DNA from: a bacterium | Lineage (GTDB): Bacteria; Patescibacteriota; Patescibacteriia; Patescibacteriales; VMTK01 | Assembly (NCBI GenBank): GCA_030693295.1 | Contig: JAUYAT010000033.1 | Coordinates: 1-36,789, forward strand | Direction: 5' to 3' | Length of the DNA stretch: 36,789 bases | In this document: piece by piece, positions 7,301 to 13,448 of the stretch | Layout of the letters: each line of letters begins with the position of its first letter | How positions within the stretch are numbered: position 1 is the stretch's first letter | Program-made: the position numbers and the translations under genes | The notes under the pieces: generated by a model | Seen by the model: only the letters and a program-made list of their open reading frames with translations | The model's database searches: none | What the model was told of the DNA's origin: nothing

Positions 7301-9066
7301 GCGGATTCAATGATGGTTAAATTTTTCAATCCCAAAAAATCCATTTTTAAAAGCCCCAAATCTTCCACCGGATGCAGGCTGTATTGCGAAACAATCGTCC
7401 TGTCTGACGAAGAAGCGTATTGCAGAGGCACATAATTAGTCAGGGGATTTTTAGTGATTAGGACGCCGCAGGCGTGCGTTGAAGCGTGCCGCGCCACTCC
7501 CTCAAGGCGCTTGGCGTAATCAATAATTTTGCGCGCCGCTTCTTCCGTTCTGTAAATTTCTTTTAATTCGCCGACAATTTCCAGCGCCTGTTTAATTTTT
7601 GAAAACATCGGTATCATCTTGGCCAGCTTGTCGCAATAATCATAAGGGTAGTCAAGCGCTCTGCCGACATCTCTTATCGCCGCCCGCGCCGCCATAGTGC
7701 CGAAAGTGATGATCTGCGCCACGTGGTCTTGGCCGTATTTTTCCTCAACATAGCGGATTACTTCGTCGCGCCTGATATCGGCGAAATCCAAGTCAATGTC
7801 AGGCATGGAAATGCGGTCCGGATTTAAAAAGCGCTCAAACAATAAATCATATTCCAACGGGTCAAGATTGGTTATGCCAGCCAAGTAAGAAACAAAGGAG
7901 CCGGCGGCGCTGCCGCGCCCGGGCCCCACCACGATATTGTTATTTTTAGCCCAATTGACAAAATCAGCCACGATTAAAAAGTACGGCGAAAAGCCCATTT
8001 TCTTTATTACGGACAATTCATAATTCAATCTTTCCAATTTTTGCCGCAAAATTTCGCCATCACTATTTTTTTCTCCGCTCTCTTCATTTTTCGCGAACTC
8101 CTGGTATGATTTAATTATTTTTTCTTTGTCATAGCCATACCTCTTGGCCATGCCTTCCAGGCACAGCTCTGTAAGATATTCATCCGCGCTTTTGCCGCCG
8201 GGCACCTGGAAAGAAGGCAGATGAGTCTGTCCCAGCTCTATCTCCAAATTGCATTCGCCGGCGATCTTAACGGTATTTTCTATGGCCTGCGGCGTGTCTT
8301 TAAAAGTTTTTGTCATCTCGCCGGTGGAGCGGAAAGAATAATTTTCCCCCACCATGCTCATTCTGTCGCGATCCTCTTTTTTCTTTTTGGTCTGCAAGCA
8401 TAACAGCACGTCCTGCGCTTCGTCATCATCTTTATTTAAATAATGAACGTCATTGGTCGCGACTAATGGCGCGCCAGATTCTTTTGAAAGCTGTATCAAT
8501 TTTTTGTTCACCTCGGCCTGATGCTCCAAATTCGGATGATCCTGCAATTCAAGATAAAAATTCTCTTTGCCGAAAAGCTCTTGATATTCCGAAATTCTTT
8601 TTTTCGCTTTGTCCATCTTCCCGGCGACAATCAGTCTGGGAATTTCCCCGGCCAGACAGGCCGACATGGCGATGAGCCCCTGGCAATGTTCTTTTAAAAC
8701 TTCCCAATCAACGCGCGGCTTATAGTAAAACCCTTCCATGTGGGCGATTGAAGTAAGTTTGATTAAATTATTATATCCTTCGTTATTTTTCGCCAAGAGC
8801 ACGAGATGATAATTTTTTTCATCTGATCTCGTATTTTTATCAAGCCGCGAACCCGGAGCCAAATACGCTTCAACCCCGATAATCGGCTTAATGCCCGCCT
8901 TTTTGCATTTTTGGTAAAATTCAATAACCCCATACATTACGCCATGGTCGGTTAAGGCCAGGGCTTCGGCCCCGTCTTCTTTGGCGCGGTTAACCAGATC
9001 GTCAATTTTGGCGAGTCCGTCAAGCAGAGAATAATGGCTATGGACATGGAGATGGACGAATTTCAT
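4351..9066 (-). CDS. dnaE: DNA polymerase III alpha subunit, intein-containing precursor
   Basis: The replicative polymerase catalytic subunit, made as a precursor of about 1571 residues; after removal of a 375-residue intein the mature protein is about 1196, normal for DnaE. The N-terminal PHP domain is marked by HLHVHSHYSLLDG. The polymerase active-site motif is PDIDLDF, preceded by GPGRGSAAGSF; KMDFLGL precedes the intein; RPGPM and GYGFNRSHGACYALIGYQTAYLKA-type finger motifs follow it. A C-terminal OB fold lies around VDIAGIITKIQ. I choose ATG at 9064-9066 because DnaE proteins usually begin directly with the FVHLHVHS strand; an in-frame TTG lies four codons upstream. The intein splits the conserved FQLE/SSGM motif. 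The stop codon lies inside the IS target duplication. A promoter is visible just upstream. Confidence 0.97.
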   Translation of the reverse strand: MKFVHLHVHSHYSLLDGLAKIDDLVNRAKEDGAEALALTDHGVMYGVIEFYQKCKKAGIKPIIGVEAYLAPGSRLDKNTRSDEKNYHLVLLAKNNEGYNNLIKLTSIAHMEGFYYKPRVDWEVLKEHCQGLIAMSACLAGEIPRLIVAGKMDKAKKRISEYQELFGKENFYLELQDHPNLEHQAEVNKKLIQLSKESGAPLVATNDVHYLNKDDDEAQDVLLCLQTKKKKEDRDRMSMVGENYSFRSTGEMTKTFKDTPQAIENTVKIAGECNLEIELGQTHLPSFQVPGGKSADEYLTELCLEGMAKRYGYDKEKIIKSYQEFAKNEESGEKNSDGEILRQKLERLNYELSVIKKMGFSPYFLIVADFVNWAKNNNIVVGPGRGSAAGSFVSYLAGITNLDPLEYDLLFERFLNPDRISMPDIDLDFADIRRDEVIRYVEEKYGQDHVAQIITFGTMAARAAIRDVGRALDYPYDYCDKLAKMIPMFSKIKQALEIVGELKEIYRTEEAARKIIDYAKRLEGVARHASTHACGVLITKNPLTNYVPLQYASSSDRTIVSQYSLHPVEDLGLLKMDFLGLKNLTIIESAIKIIKNTRGLEINIDKIPLDDKGAYKLLQDGETTGIFQLECLSGDTIISNTTIKKLYENKHLKEKLLSVYVNDGKVHKNKIIKVIKSGEKEVYNLIAENNWHIKATKKHQFLTDNGWKTLGDLKRGDKILIKAKAKHLFYNTCQKCGKQINGQKEGKSDFCYRCSARFYSNPSKKESREKIKAARIKFYQSGGKPWNQGLNIENSKRVKEMGQKISKALSGRTFEDFYGKEEAEKRKTALSEKFRGAGNPMFGKPSPHRKGGFRKDLGHYVRSTWEADFARILKLHNLEYQYEPETFELRRPNGNILHYTPDFYTESNNTYYEIKGWLHDLDKEKIDLFQEQYPQYNFVLISSTKFSEFALKYKKLINWECPKIPENFYFVKIKKIEYSGKEMTYDIAMQSPGNNFIANGFVAHNSSGMKRYLRELKPTEFEDIIAMVSLYRPGPMEWIPNYIAGKQGRKKPQYLHPKLEPILSKTYGVAIYQEQVMQMARALAGFSMAEADVLRKAVGKKIPKLLSEQKEKFIDGCVKNGIASQLAEKIFSFIEPFAGYGFNRSHGACYALIGYQTAYLKANWPTEFMAALLTSDQENIDRIAIEIEECRYMGIEVLPPNINQSFASFTVITSGTVKNKIVSRDEKANTIRFGLKAVKNIGNNIVDVIIKERKKNGPYQDITDFLERVNDKDLNKKSLESLIKCGSFDQFGERGRLLGNMDNLLKFNKGINKSRDNGQVSLFADAPGLKMDNKIKLEQCAPANRREKLAWEKELLGLYITEHPFVDYKKYLSGKVAAIAECRAHLNQDQVDIAGIITKIQKIMTRANEPMLFVKIEDLSGGMEILVFPSLLKETAAIWREGEAVLCRGKLSDKDHEIKLLCNKAIELTLENVEQAIIKFKKENGIVNNAIKKNFAKLNSAVLTDETNLYIALNKNYNPDILSELKELLTKHQGDKKVYFKIKSSNIETDFKVNPCESLIKEINRLLSKLDE
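6055..7179 (-). other. DnaE intein with PD-(D/E)XK-type homing endonuclease
   Basis: A 375-residue in-frame intein. Splicing residues: Cys1 (block A, CLSGDTII), block B with T66-x-x-H69 (IKATKKHQF), block F/G YDIAMQSPGNNFIANGF ending VAHN with His374 and Asn375, followed by Ser as +1 residue. Between the HINT halves lie a four-cysteine zinc knuckle (C103, C106, C121, C124), a NUMOD3-like segment with GNPMFGK (about 208-214), and a nuclease-like domain with WEADF (E236), YTPDF (D272) and YYEIKG (E283-x-K285). The last three resemble a PD-(D/E)XK active site; no LAGLIDADG motif is seen. All splicing residues are present, so it should be active. Domain naming is by motif only. Confidence 0.93.
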
Positions 9067-9098
9067 TGTTTTAGGCAATTAGAAAATATTACTAATAT

Positions 9099-9126
9099 AG
9101 TATAACATTTTAAGCCGAGTTGGCAA
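9099..9126 (-). promoter_or_regulatory. Promoter for dnaE
   Basis: On the minus strand -35 TTGCCA (9121-9126), 16-bp spacer, -10 TATACT (9099-9104). Transcription would begin near 9092, about 26 nt before the ATG; no clear Shine-Dalgarno is present. Confidence 0.55.
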
Positions 9127-9247
9127 ATTTTTTCTTGAAACAAAAAAAGCCATTTCATAATATAAAAACGGCTCTTATTTGCTCCTCCTTTTATTCTTTT
9201 TTATAAAAAATCATTTTATTGCGTAATTATAAAAAAATATACATTTA

Positions 9248-9363
9248 CTATTCACGCCTGCAAATTTCCATTTTTTTGCCGATTTTTTCTTCTATATATT
9301 TCCGGCTTCCTCATAGCCGCCGATTAAATCAACCAGCCCCTGTTCCAAAATAAAATAACTTAC
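9248..9363 (-). pseudogene. Possible decayed gene fragment
   Basis: The minus strand reads ILEQGLVDLIGGYEEAG, then a stop at 9292-9294; shifting one frame at that point continues as YIEEKIGKKMEICRRE to a stop at 9248-9250. The joined string looks like the end of a real protein; the GLVD-IGG pattern recalls the end of S49/SppA-type peptidases, but this is weak. No start is present. The rest of 9127-9359 is A/T-rich with no gene seen. Confidence 0.25.
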
Positions 9364-9566
9364 CAATTTTTATATCCTTTTTTGCCTGTAAAAAAATTAT
9401 AGTTGCCACGGTTTGACCAGTTATTCCACTTATAACTGTCCGAATTAGAACGATAATGTGGTTGGACGTATGAGCCACTTGAACGGCGATAATAGCCATT
9501 AACTCTTGTGTAAGCCAATGCTGTTGAGGATAACAGCGTAAATGTAGTTATAAAAACTAGTTTGAT
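9360..9566 (-). CDS. Small secreted protein, no standard start codon
   Basis: A 68-codon frame reading IKLVFITTFTLLSSTALA then YTRVNGYYRRSSGSYVQPHY and further, ending TGKKGYKNW. The first part is a textbook signal peptide with an AxA-type cleavage site (ALA); the mature ~50 residues, rich in Tyr, Asn, Ser and Arg, match a family pattern of small secreted bacterial proteins (VxGYxRxxGxYVxPHYRSNxD...N). Codon 1 is ATC at 9564-9566, where ATG would be expected, and an in-frame TAG lies just upstream. Either ATC is used, the gene is silenced by one base change, or the base is a sequencing error. It overlaps the stop of the 117-residue gene by a few bases. Function unknown. Confidence 0.6.
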   Translation of the reverse strand: MKLVFITTFTLLSSTALAYTRVNGYYRRSSGSYVQPHYRSNSDSYKWNNWSNRGNYNFFTGKKGYKNW

Positions 9567-9910
9567 TCCAAGCTACTTAATAATTGTCCAAACATATTTT
9601 TCTTTGCTAAATTCGTTGTTTGTATTTCTTTTGGAAATATCGCACATTGCATAAAAAAATCAGAGCATTCTATTAACTTTTTTATCATTTCTTCGCATAA
9701 CTGATGATATATTAACAACGACGCTAAATAACCTTCATCAGTTCCTTTTAAATTCATCTTATCTGCTATCTCGTTTAAATCTGTAAGAAAATCAAGCCTT
9801 TCAAATTTAGGCCACTTTTCTATATTGCCAATTCTTAAACATAATTTTTCTTGGTAAGTCATATATTTATTTTGTTGCGGCGAAGTGGTAAATGGCAGGG
9901 CGAACACCAT
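9557..9910 (-). CDS. Hypothetical protein, 117 residues (or 101 from internal ATG)
   Basis: I do not recognise this protein. It is mostly helical, soluble, with no signal peptide; Cys and Leu are scattered (CLRIGNIEKWPKFERLDFL, then YHQLCEEMIKKLIECSDFF). Two starts are possible: ATG at 9908-9910, or ATG at 9860-9862 giving MTYQEKLCLRIG, which I think more likely because the first 16 residues (LPFTTSPQQNKY) include a 17-bp motif (9868-9884) that also sits upstream of the NYN gene. It follows the 180-residue gene by 20 nt and leads into the small secreted gene, so the three may share a transcript. Confidence 0.5.
   Translation of the reverse strand: MVFALPFTTSPQQNKYMTYQEKLCLRIGNIEKWPKFERLDFLTDLNEIADKMNLKGTDEGYLASLLIYHQLCEEMIKKLIECSDFFMQCAIFPKEIQTTNLAKKNMFGQLLSSLESN
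9868..9884. repeat. 17-bp motif before a gene start, copy 1
   Basis: TATTTTGTTGCGGCGAA is identical to 11318-11334. On the minus strand both copies lie immediately 5' of a likely start codon (here ATG at 9860-9862). Confidence 0.6.
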
Positions 9911-9930
9911 AATATCAAAACGTCTATATT

Positions 9931-10473
9931 TTATTCTTTAGCGATATTCACCTTTTTTAGGGCTTGCTTAAAAATCGCATCGATTGCTTTACAATTTACA
10001 ACATACCAAGATAGAGCAAGTGTTTTTTGTATAGGGTTTAATTTTTTGCCAAATAAAAAATTATTTTTAAAAAATTCATGACTCTCTGTTTTTGTTATAT
10101 TACGAAAAAAGTTTTGTATTTTCTTAATATCATCAATAATGAAATTCATTTGTATATACAGATCGCCATCATCTTTAATTTTGTGATTATCCATAACAAA
10201 AAAAGCAAGTAGCTGTGTTTTAATGCTGTTGAGCTTCCTAATTTCCAATAAATCATATAAATGTGATAATAGTAATTTTTTTTGCTCGGTTGTAGAAAGC
10301 ATAATATTTCCTTCTGCATCTTTTACCGGCTTCTTAACTCCGTCTCTAATTATAGCTGTATATAATCCAGAAGCTATATCTTTTTGAGAAACATTTTTCT
10401 TGAAAAAGTTGAACATAAAATTCTGCCCCGCTGTAGTCTCCTCCACAAAAGGACTGTGGCGTTTCTGCGGCAT
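9931..10473 (-). CDS. Hypothetical protein, 180 residues
   Basis: Not recognised. It is lysine-rich, mostly helical, without membrane segments. Residues 1-19 (MPQKRHSPFVEETTAGQNF) look unlike the rest and their DNA contains a CCACA/TGTGG hairpin (10441-10457), so the real start may be the internal ATG beginning MFNFFKKNVSQKD at codon 20. It is first in a short minus-strand set with the 117-residue gene. The downstream part (LNPIQKTLALSWYVVNCKAIDAIFKQ) is compatible with a helical bundle. No function can be assigned. Confidence 0.5.
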   Translation of the reverse strand: MPQKRHSPFVEETTAGQNFMFNFFKKNVSQKDIASGLYTAIIRDGVKKPVKDAEGNIMLSTTEQKKLLLSHLYDLLEIRKLNSIKTQLLAFFVMDNHKIKDDGDLYIQMNFIIDDIKKIQNFFRNITKTESHEFFKNNFLFGKKLNPIQKTLALSWYVVNCKAIDAIFKQALKKVNIAKE

Positions 10474-10533
10474 AAAGATTATTTAATCTAATTTTAATTT
10501 ACCATTTTCCCCCTAAAAAATCAACCAAAAATA

Positions 10534-10557
10534 AAATACCGATTTTAATCGGTATTT
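10534..10557 (-). terminator. Rho-independent terminator
   Basis: Perfect 10-bp stem AAATACCGAT/ATCGGTATTT with a 4-nt loop. On the minus strand it is followed by TTATTTTTGG and more T, so it could end transcripts from the NYN gene side. Confidence 0.6.
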
Positions 10558-10588
10558 ATCAATATTTCTAGTAGTATGCGCCGGAATA

Positions 10589-10614
10589 ATGCCTATTTTA
10601 TGTAATTTAGGCAT
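10589..10614. terminator. Hairpin, possible weak terminator
   Basis: ATGCCTA (10589-10595) and TAGGCAT (10608-10614) form a 7-bp stem followed on the plus strand by CTTTT. It lies just upstream of the candidate sRNA promoter. Confidence 0.3.
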
Positions 10615-10640
10615 CTTTTAATTATCCACAACAATTGCTA

Positions 10641-10669
10641 TTGAAATTTTAATAAGTCTATGCTATATT
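10641..10669 (+). promoter_or_regulatory. Promoter of candidate small RNA
   Basis: -35 TTGAAA (10641-10646), 17-bp spacer, extended -10 TGC-TATATT (10661-10669). The predicted start is near 10676. No plus-strand gene follows before the terminator at 10720-10747. Confidence 0.6.
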
Positions 10670-10675
10670 ATAATT

Positions 10676-10750
10676 GTCTTTCAGTTTTAACATAGACTGA
10701 AAGGGTATTACATCCAAGGATCACCCTCCACGCGGAGGGTGATTTTTATT
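10676..10750 (+). ncRNA. Candidate small RNA of about 75 nt
   Basis: A transcription unit with a good promoter and a strong terminator but no reading frame. The predicted RNA has a 5' hairpin (CTTTCAGT 10678-10685 with ACTGAAAG 10696-10703), a single-stranded linker GGTATTACATCCAAGG, and a terminator hairpin of 10 bp (ATCACCCTCC 10720-10729, GGAGGGTGAT 10734-10743, loop ACGC) followed by TTTTATTT. It lies convergent to the NYN gene whose stop is at 10761. I do not recognise it as 6S, tmRNA, SRP, RNase P or a known riboswitch. An alternative is a stray terminator plus a fortuitous promoter. Confidence 0.5.
10720..10747 (+). terminator. Terminator of the candidate sRNA
   Basis: Perfect 10-bp GC-rich stem with ACGC loop and a following T-tract on the plus strand only. 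The minus strand has no T-tract, so it does not serve the NYN gene. Confidence 0.75.
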
Positions 10751-10760
10751 TGTTTCCGAC

Positions 10761-11318
10761 CTACTGCCCTGCTCTATGTTTAAGCTCATGGCCCCAAATA
10801 TCCTCTTCAATTTTAAGCACATCGGAATAGCCATCACCGCCGGTTTTCAATTCTTCGGATATATTATTTTTTGAAGAAAAAATATAAACTTTTTTGCCAT
10901 TATTTTTTAGGTGCGATACCAAAGCGAGAAAGTCAGAATCGCCACTAAACAAAATTGCTAAATGATATTTTTCTACATGAAACATGGCATCAATGGTAAT
11001 TTCCACATCCATATTGCCTTTTTCTTGAATAGCTTGGCCTTGATCAGTCATTAAATGTATTCTCTTTAATTCTTTTTTTCTAACTTCAAAGCCAAGCCCC
11101 TTTTTAAGAAAAGTGAAAAATTTATGCTTCGGGTTAAGATCATAACTTCTTGTCCCATCGGCCGGATAAGCAGTGTAATAAAAAACCTTCAATTCAGACG
11201 CCTGAAATTTGTTTTTTAAATATTTTGTCAATTTTTCAAAATCAAACAATTTGCCTTTAGCTTTCTGCGCCTGCCAAAGGTTTGACGCGTCAATAAAAAC
11301 ATAAACTATATTTTCCAT
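10761..11318 (-). CDS. NYN-domain (LabA/DUF88-like) putative ribonuclease
   Basis: A 185-residue single-domain protein of the PIN-like NYN superfamily, which are metal-dependent RNases. Acidic residues sit in the expected places: VFIDASN near the start (D9), NMDVEITIDAM in the middle (two Asp) and FSGDSDFL with two Asp, followed by the KKVYIFSS strand. Length suits a lone catalytic domain. Substrate is unknown. The start ATG (11316-11318) directly abuts the 17-bp motif 11318-11334, and the frame is open a short way upstream (SPQQN), as in the 117-residue gene. It is flanked by parB upstream with about 180 nt between, and faces the candidate sRNA. Confidence 0.85.
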   Translation of the reverse strand: MENIVYVFIDASNLWQAQKAKGKLFDFEKLTKYLKNKFQASELKVFYYTAYPADGTRSYDLNPKHKFFTFLKKGLGFEVRKKELKRIHLMTDQGQAIQEKGNMDVEITIDAMFHVEKYHLAILFSGDSDFLALVSHLKNNGKKVYIFSSKNNISEELKTGGDGYSDVLKIEEDIWGHELKHRAGQ

Positions 11319-11334
11319 ATTTTGTTGCGGCGAA
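11318..11334. repeat. 17-bp motif before a gene start, copy 2
   Basis: Exact copy of 9868-9884, directly before the ATG of the NYN gene on the minus strand. Confidence 0.6.
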
Positions 11335-11437
11335 ATCTCCCATTAGAGGATTCTGCCGATCAAAGCGGTTATAAAACAACATGCTATATAAAACCCTTTT
11401 CCTCTCTTTTAATTTTTCATATTTGTAAAAAAATTAA

Positions 11438-11473
11438 TACAAATTTGTACGTTTATGTAATAATTTTATTACA
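11438..11473. terminator. A/T-rich palindromes after parB
   Basis: Two palindromes, TACAAATTTGTA (11438-11449) and TGTAATAA/TTATTACA (11456-11473). On the minus strand the first is followed by TTAATTTTTTT, so they may end the parAB transcript; an operator role is an alternative. Confidence 0.3.
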
Positions 11474-11500
11474 CTATTAATAAATTCAAGCATTTAAATT

Positions 11501-12379
11501 TTACCGCCTCACTTTCTCCATAATTTCCCCCAGTTCGTCATCGCGGTAAAAATCAATTATAATCTGGCCTCCTTTGCCTTTGCGCCTGATTTCAACTTTG
11601 GCGCCGAAAAAATCGCGCAAAGTTTCTTCCTTATCCCTGTCTTCGTAATTAATTTTTATCCGCGCCGCCTTAGTTCCGCCCATGGTCCGCGCTTCCTTGA
11701 TTGAAGCGCCCACCGTCAAGCCGCCGCGGATTATCTTTTTAAACAAGGCCGATTGCCTGTTTTCCGAATCCAAACCGGCTATTAATTTCGCGTGGCCTTC
11801 CGTAATCTTCCCCTCTATCAGCGCCTGCCGGATTTCCTCCGGCAGATTAAGCACGCGCAAAATGTTTGACACGGAAGAGCGCGCCTTGCCGACCCGTTTC
11901 GCCAATTCTTCCTGGGTTAAATTAAATTCGTCAATCAAACGGCGAAAAGCCGCGGCCTGTTCAACCGCGTTAAGATCTTCGCGCTGAATGTTTTCAATTA
12001 AAGCCATCTCCAGCTTTTCCTGCTCCTCGGCATCGCGCGCGATCGCCGGCACTTTATCCAGGCCGATAATTTTAGCCGCCCTTAAGCGCCTTTCGCCGGC
12101 GATTAATTCAAACCGATCGCCTTTTTGGCTGACGATTATGGGTTGAATTATGCCGTATTGCTTAATTGATTCAACCAGCTCTTCCATCGGCTGATGGGCG
12201 AAGTCTTTTCTCGGCTGCATCGGATTATTACTTATCAAATCAGGCGAAATCTGCAAAATTCTGCTTTTATCCGCTGCGGCCGCCGCCCCGCCCTGCGCGA
12301 AAGGCGGAACGGTTTCAACGGTTTTATTTACTTTTTTAGGAATTAAGGAGCTAAGCCCCCTGCCGAGTCCGTTAGACAT
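11501..12379 (-). CDS. parB: Chromosome-partitioning protein ParB (Spo0J family)
   Basis: A 292-residue DNA-binding CTPase that loads at parS sites and works with ParA in chromosome segregation. The start MSNGLGRGLSSLIPKK is typical. The N-terminal ParB/Sulfiredoxin-like domain has NPMQPRKDF and the GERRLRAAK motif (CTP-binding region); the helix-turn-helix is in the middle (LTQEELAKRVGKARSSVSNILRVLNLP), followed by ITEGHAKLIAGL. A short C-terminal dimerisation region ends GEIMEKVRR. It lies 35 nt after parA in the same operon. I see no parS site (TGTTNCACGTGAAACA) in the window. Confidence 0.97.
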   Translation of the reverse strand: MSNGLGRGLSSLIPKKVNKTVETVPPFAQGGAAAAADKSRILQISPDLISNNPMQPRKDFAHQPMEELVESIKQYGIIQPIIVSQKGDRFELIAGERRLRAAKIIGLDKVPAIARDAEEQEKLEMALIENIQREDLNAVEQAAAFRRLIDEFNLTQEELAKRVGKARSSVSNILRVLNLPEEIRQALIEGKITEGHAKLIAGLDSENRQSALFKKIIRGGLTVGASIKEARTMGGTKAARIKINYEDRDKEETLRDFFGAKVEIRRKGKGGQIIIDFYRDDELGEIMEKVRR

Positions 12380-12414
12380 AAATTAAAATATAAAAAATTA
12401 GAAATTAGAAATTT

Positions 12415-13182
12415 TTATCTTCTCTCTATATCAATAATCTCCCTTGCCAGCCGCTCATAGGCCCTGCCGCCGCTGGATTTAGGATCGTAATGCAGAATGG
12501 AGCGGCCGAAACTCGGAGCTTCGGCCAAGCGGACGCTTCGCGGTATGACCGAGCGGAAAACCCGGTTGGGAAAATATTGGTACAATTCCCGCATTACGGA
12601 ACCGGATAAGCGATTGCGCTTGTCAAACATCGTTATCACCGCTCCTTTAATGCTTAATTCCGGTTTTAAATTATTCTGCACCAAGCTGATTGTTTCAAGC
12701 AGCTGGCTCAGGCCTTCCAAGGCATAATACTCGCTTTGAATGGGAATTAAAACCTCGTCAGCCGCCACCAAGCTGTTTACGGTTAAAAGCCCGAGCGAAG
12801 GCGGTCCGTCAATAATGATATAATCATACTCGTCTTTAATGTCTTGCAAAATTCTTTTTAGCCGGAATTCCCTGTCTTCCATGCCGACCAGCTCAATGCC
12901 TGCTCCGGCCAAAGCGATGGTTGCCGGAGCGACTTTATAGCCCTCCTGCAAAGTATGCTTGATAACTTCATATATCGGCTTTTGCCCGATAAGCGCCTCA
13001 TAAACGCCATGCTCCAAATTCCTGTGGTCAATGCCGATGCCGGATGTGGCGTTCGCCTGCGGGTCAATGTCAACCAGTAAAACCTGCCTGCCAAGATACG
13101 CCAAATAAGCCCCCAGGTTTACCGCGGTCGTGGTTTTTCCCACTCCTCCTTTTTGGTTTACGATGGCGATTATTTTGCCCAT
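12415..13182 (-). CDS. parA: Chromosome-partitioning ATPase ParA (Soj)
   Basis: A 255-residue deviant-Walker ATPase that binds DNA non-specifically as an ATP dimer and is displaced by ParB. The deviant Walker A is NQKGGVGKTTTAVNLG near the start; Walker B-like regions are VLLVDIDPQAN and YIIIDGPPSLGLLTVNSL. Length and order are normal for the chromosomal Soj family (no N-terminal HTH as in plasmid ParA type Ia). First gene of parAB, with a promoter at 13196-13224 that overlaps the tRNA-Leu promoter. Confidence 0.97.
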   Translation of the reverse strand: MGKIIAIVNQKGGVGKTTTAVNLGAYLAYLGRQVLLVDIDPQANATSGIGIDHRNLEHGVYEALIGQKPIYEVIKHTLQEGYKVAPATIALAGAGIELVGMEDREFRLKRILQDIKDEYDYIIIDGPPSLGLLTVNSLVAADEVLIPIQSEYYALEGLSQLLETISLVQNNLKPELSIKGAVITMFDKRNRLSGSVMRELYQYFPNRVFRSVIPRSVRLAEAPSFGRSILHYDPKSSGGRAYERLAREIIDIERR

Positions 13183-13195
13183 AATTTATATGCTT

Positions 13196-13224
13196 ATTAT
13201 ACCCCATCCCGCCTTCTTTGACAA
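13196..13224 (-). promoter_or_regulatory. parAB promoter
   Basis: Minus strand -35 TTGTCA (13219-13224), 17-bp spacer, perfect -10 TATAAT (13196-13201). Its -35 box shares five base pairs with the plus-strand -35 TTGACA at 13218-13223. Confidence 0.7.
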
Positions 13225-13246
13225 TTTTTTCAACATAGATTATAAT
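13218..13246 (+). promoter_or_regulatory. Consensus promoter for tRNA-Leu (and probably the radical SAM cassette)
   Basis: Perfect -35 TTGACA (13218-13223), 17-bp spacer and perfect -10 TATAAT (13241-13246). Start near 13253, about 37 nt before the tRNA. Confidence 0.8.
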
Positions 13247-13289
13247 AAAATTGAAAAAACACTGGCCTTTTAAGCTGGTTTTTATATTT

Positions 13290-13373
13290 GCCTCGGTGGC
13301 GGAACCGGTAGACGCGCACGACTCAAACTCGTGTGGGAGCAATTCCATGAGAGTTCGATTCTCTCCCGAGGCA
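13290..13373 (+). tRNA. tRNA-Leu (anticodon CAA)
   Basis: Acceptor GCCTCGG (13290-13296) pairs with CCGAGGC (13366-13372), discriminator A13373. The anticodon stem CACGA/TCGTG encloses loop CTCAAAC, giving anticodon CAA for the TTG codon. A long variable arm (class II) and the T-arm GAGAGTTCGATTCTC complete it. CCA is not encoded. No terminator follows before the micro-ORF at 13395. Confidence 0.95.
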
Positions 13374-13394
13374 CAAAAAGGAGGCTAGATCGAT

Positions 13395-13445
13395 ATGATT
13401 TGGCTTTTTTGGTCTTTGAAAAAAAATGAGCGGAATAGGAGGTAA
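13395..13445 (+). CDS. 16-residue micro-ORF upstream of the radical SAM gene
   Basis: MIWLFWSLKKNERNRR, preceded by a strong Shine-Dalgarno AAGGAGG (13378-13384) 10 nt before the ATG. Its TAA (13443-13445) directly follows the Shine-Dalgarno AGGAGG (13437-13442) of the next gene, whose AGG AGG codons it uses, implying translational coupling. It may be a coupling leader peptide; the Trp/Phe-rich core (WLFW) also allows, much less surely, a modified-peptide precursor for the radical SAM enzyme. Confidence 0.45.
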   Translation: MIWLFWSLKKNERNRR

Positions 13446-13448
13446 TTT

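Noticed and set aside
4351-9066. Alternative genetic code (TGA as Gly) as in Gracilibacteria or Absconditabacteria
   Set aside because: All genes are complete with standard stops and no in-frame TGA interrupts conserved domains.
9868-11334. Integron attC sites around accessory genes
   Set aside because: The shared GTTGCGG motif does not match the GTTRRRY core, and no paired complementary site or integrase is seen.
13070-13348. 92-codon minus-strand frame overlapping parA and tRNA-Leu
   Set aside because: It is out of frame with parA, runs across the tRNA gene and both promoters, and has no family features.
13395-13445. Classical leader-peptide attenuator for the radical SAM gene
   Set aside because: No alternative hairpins or terminator follow the micro-ORF; its stop directly follows the next Shine-Dalgarno instead, which points to coupling.
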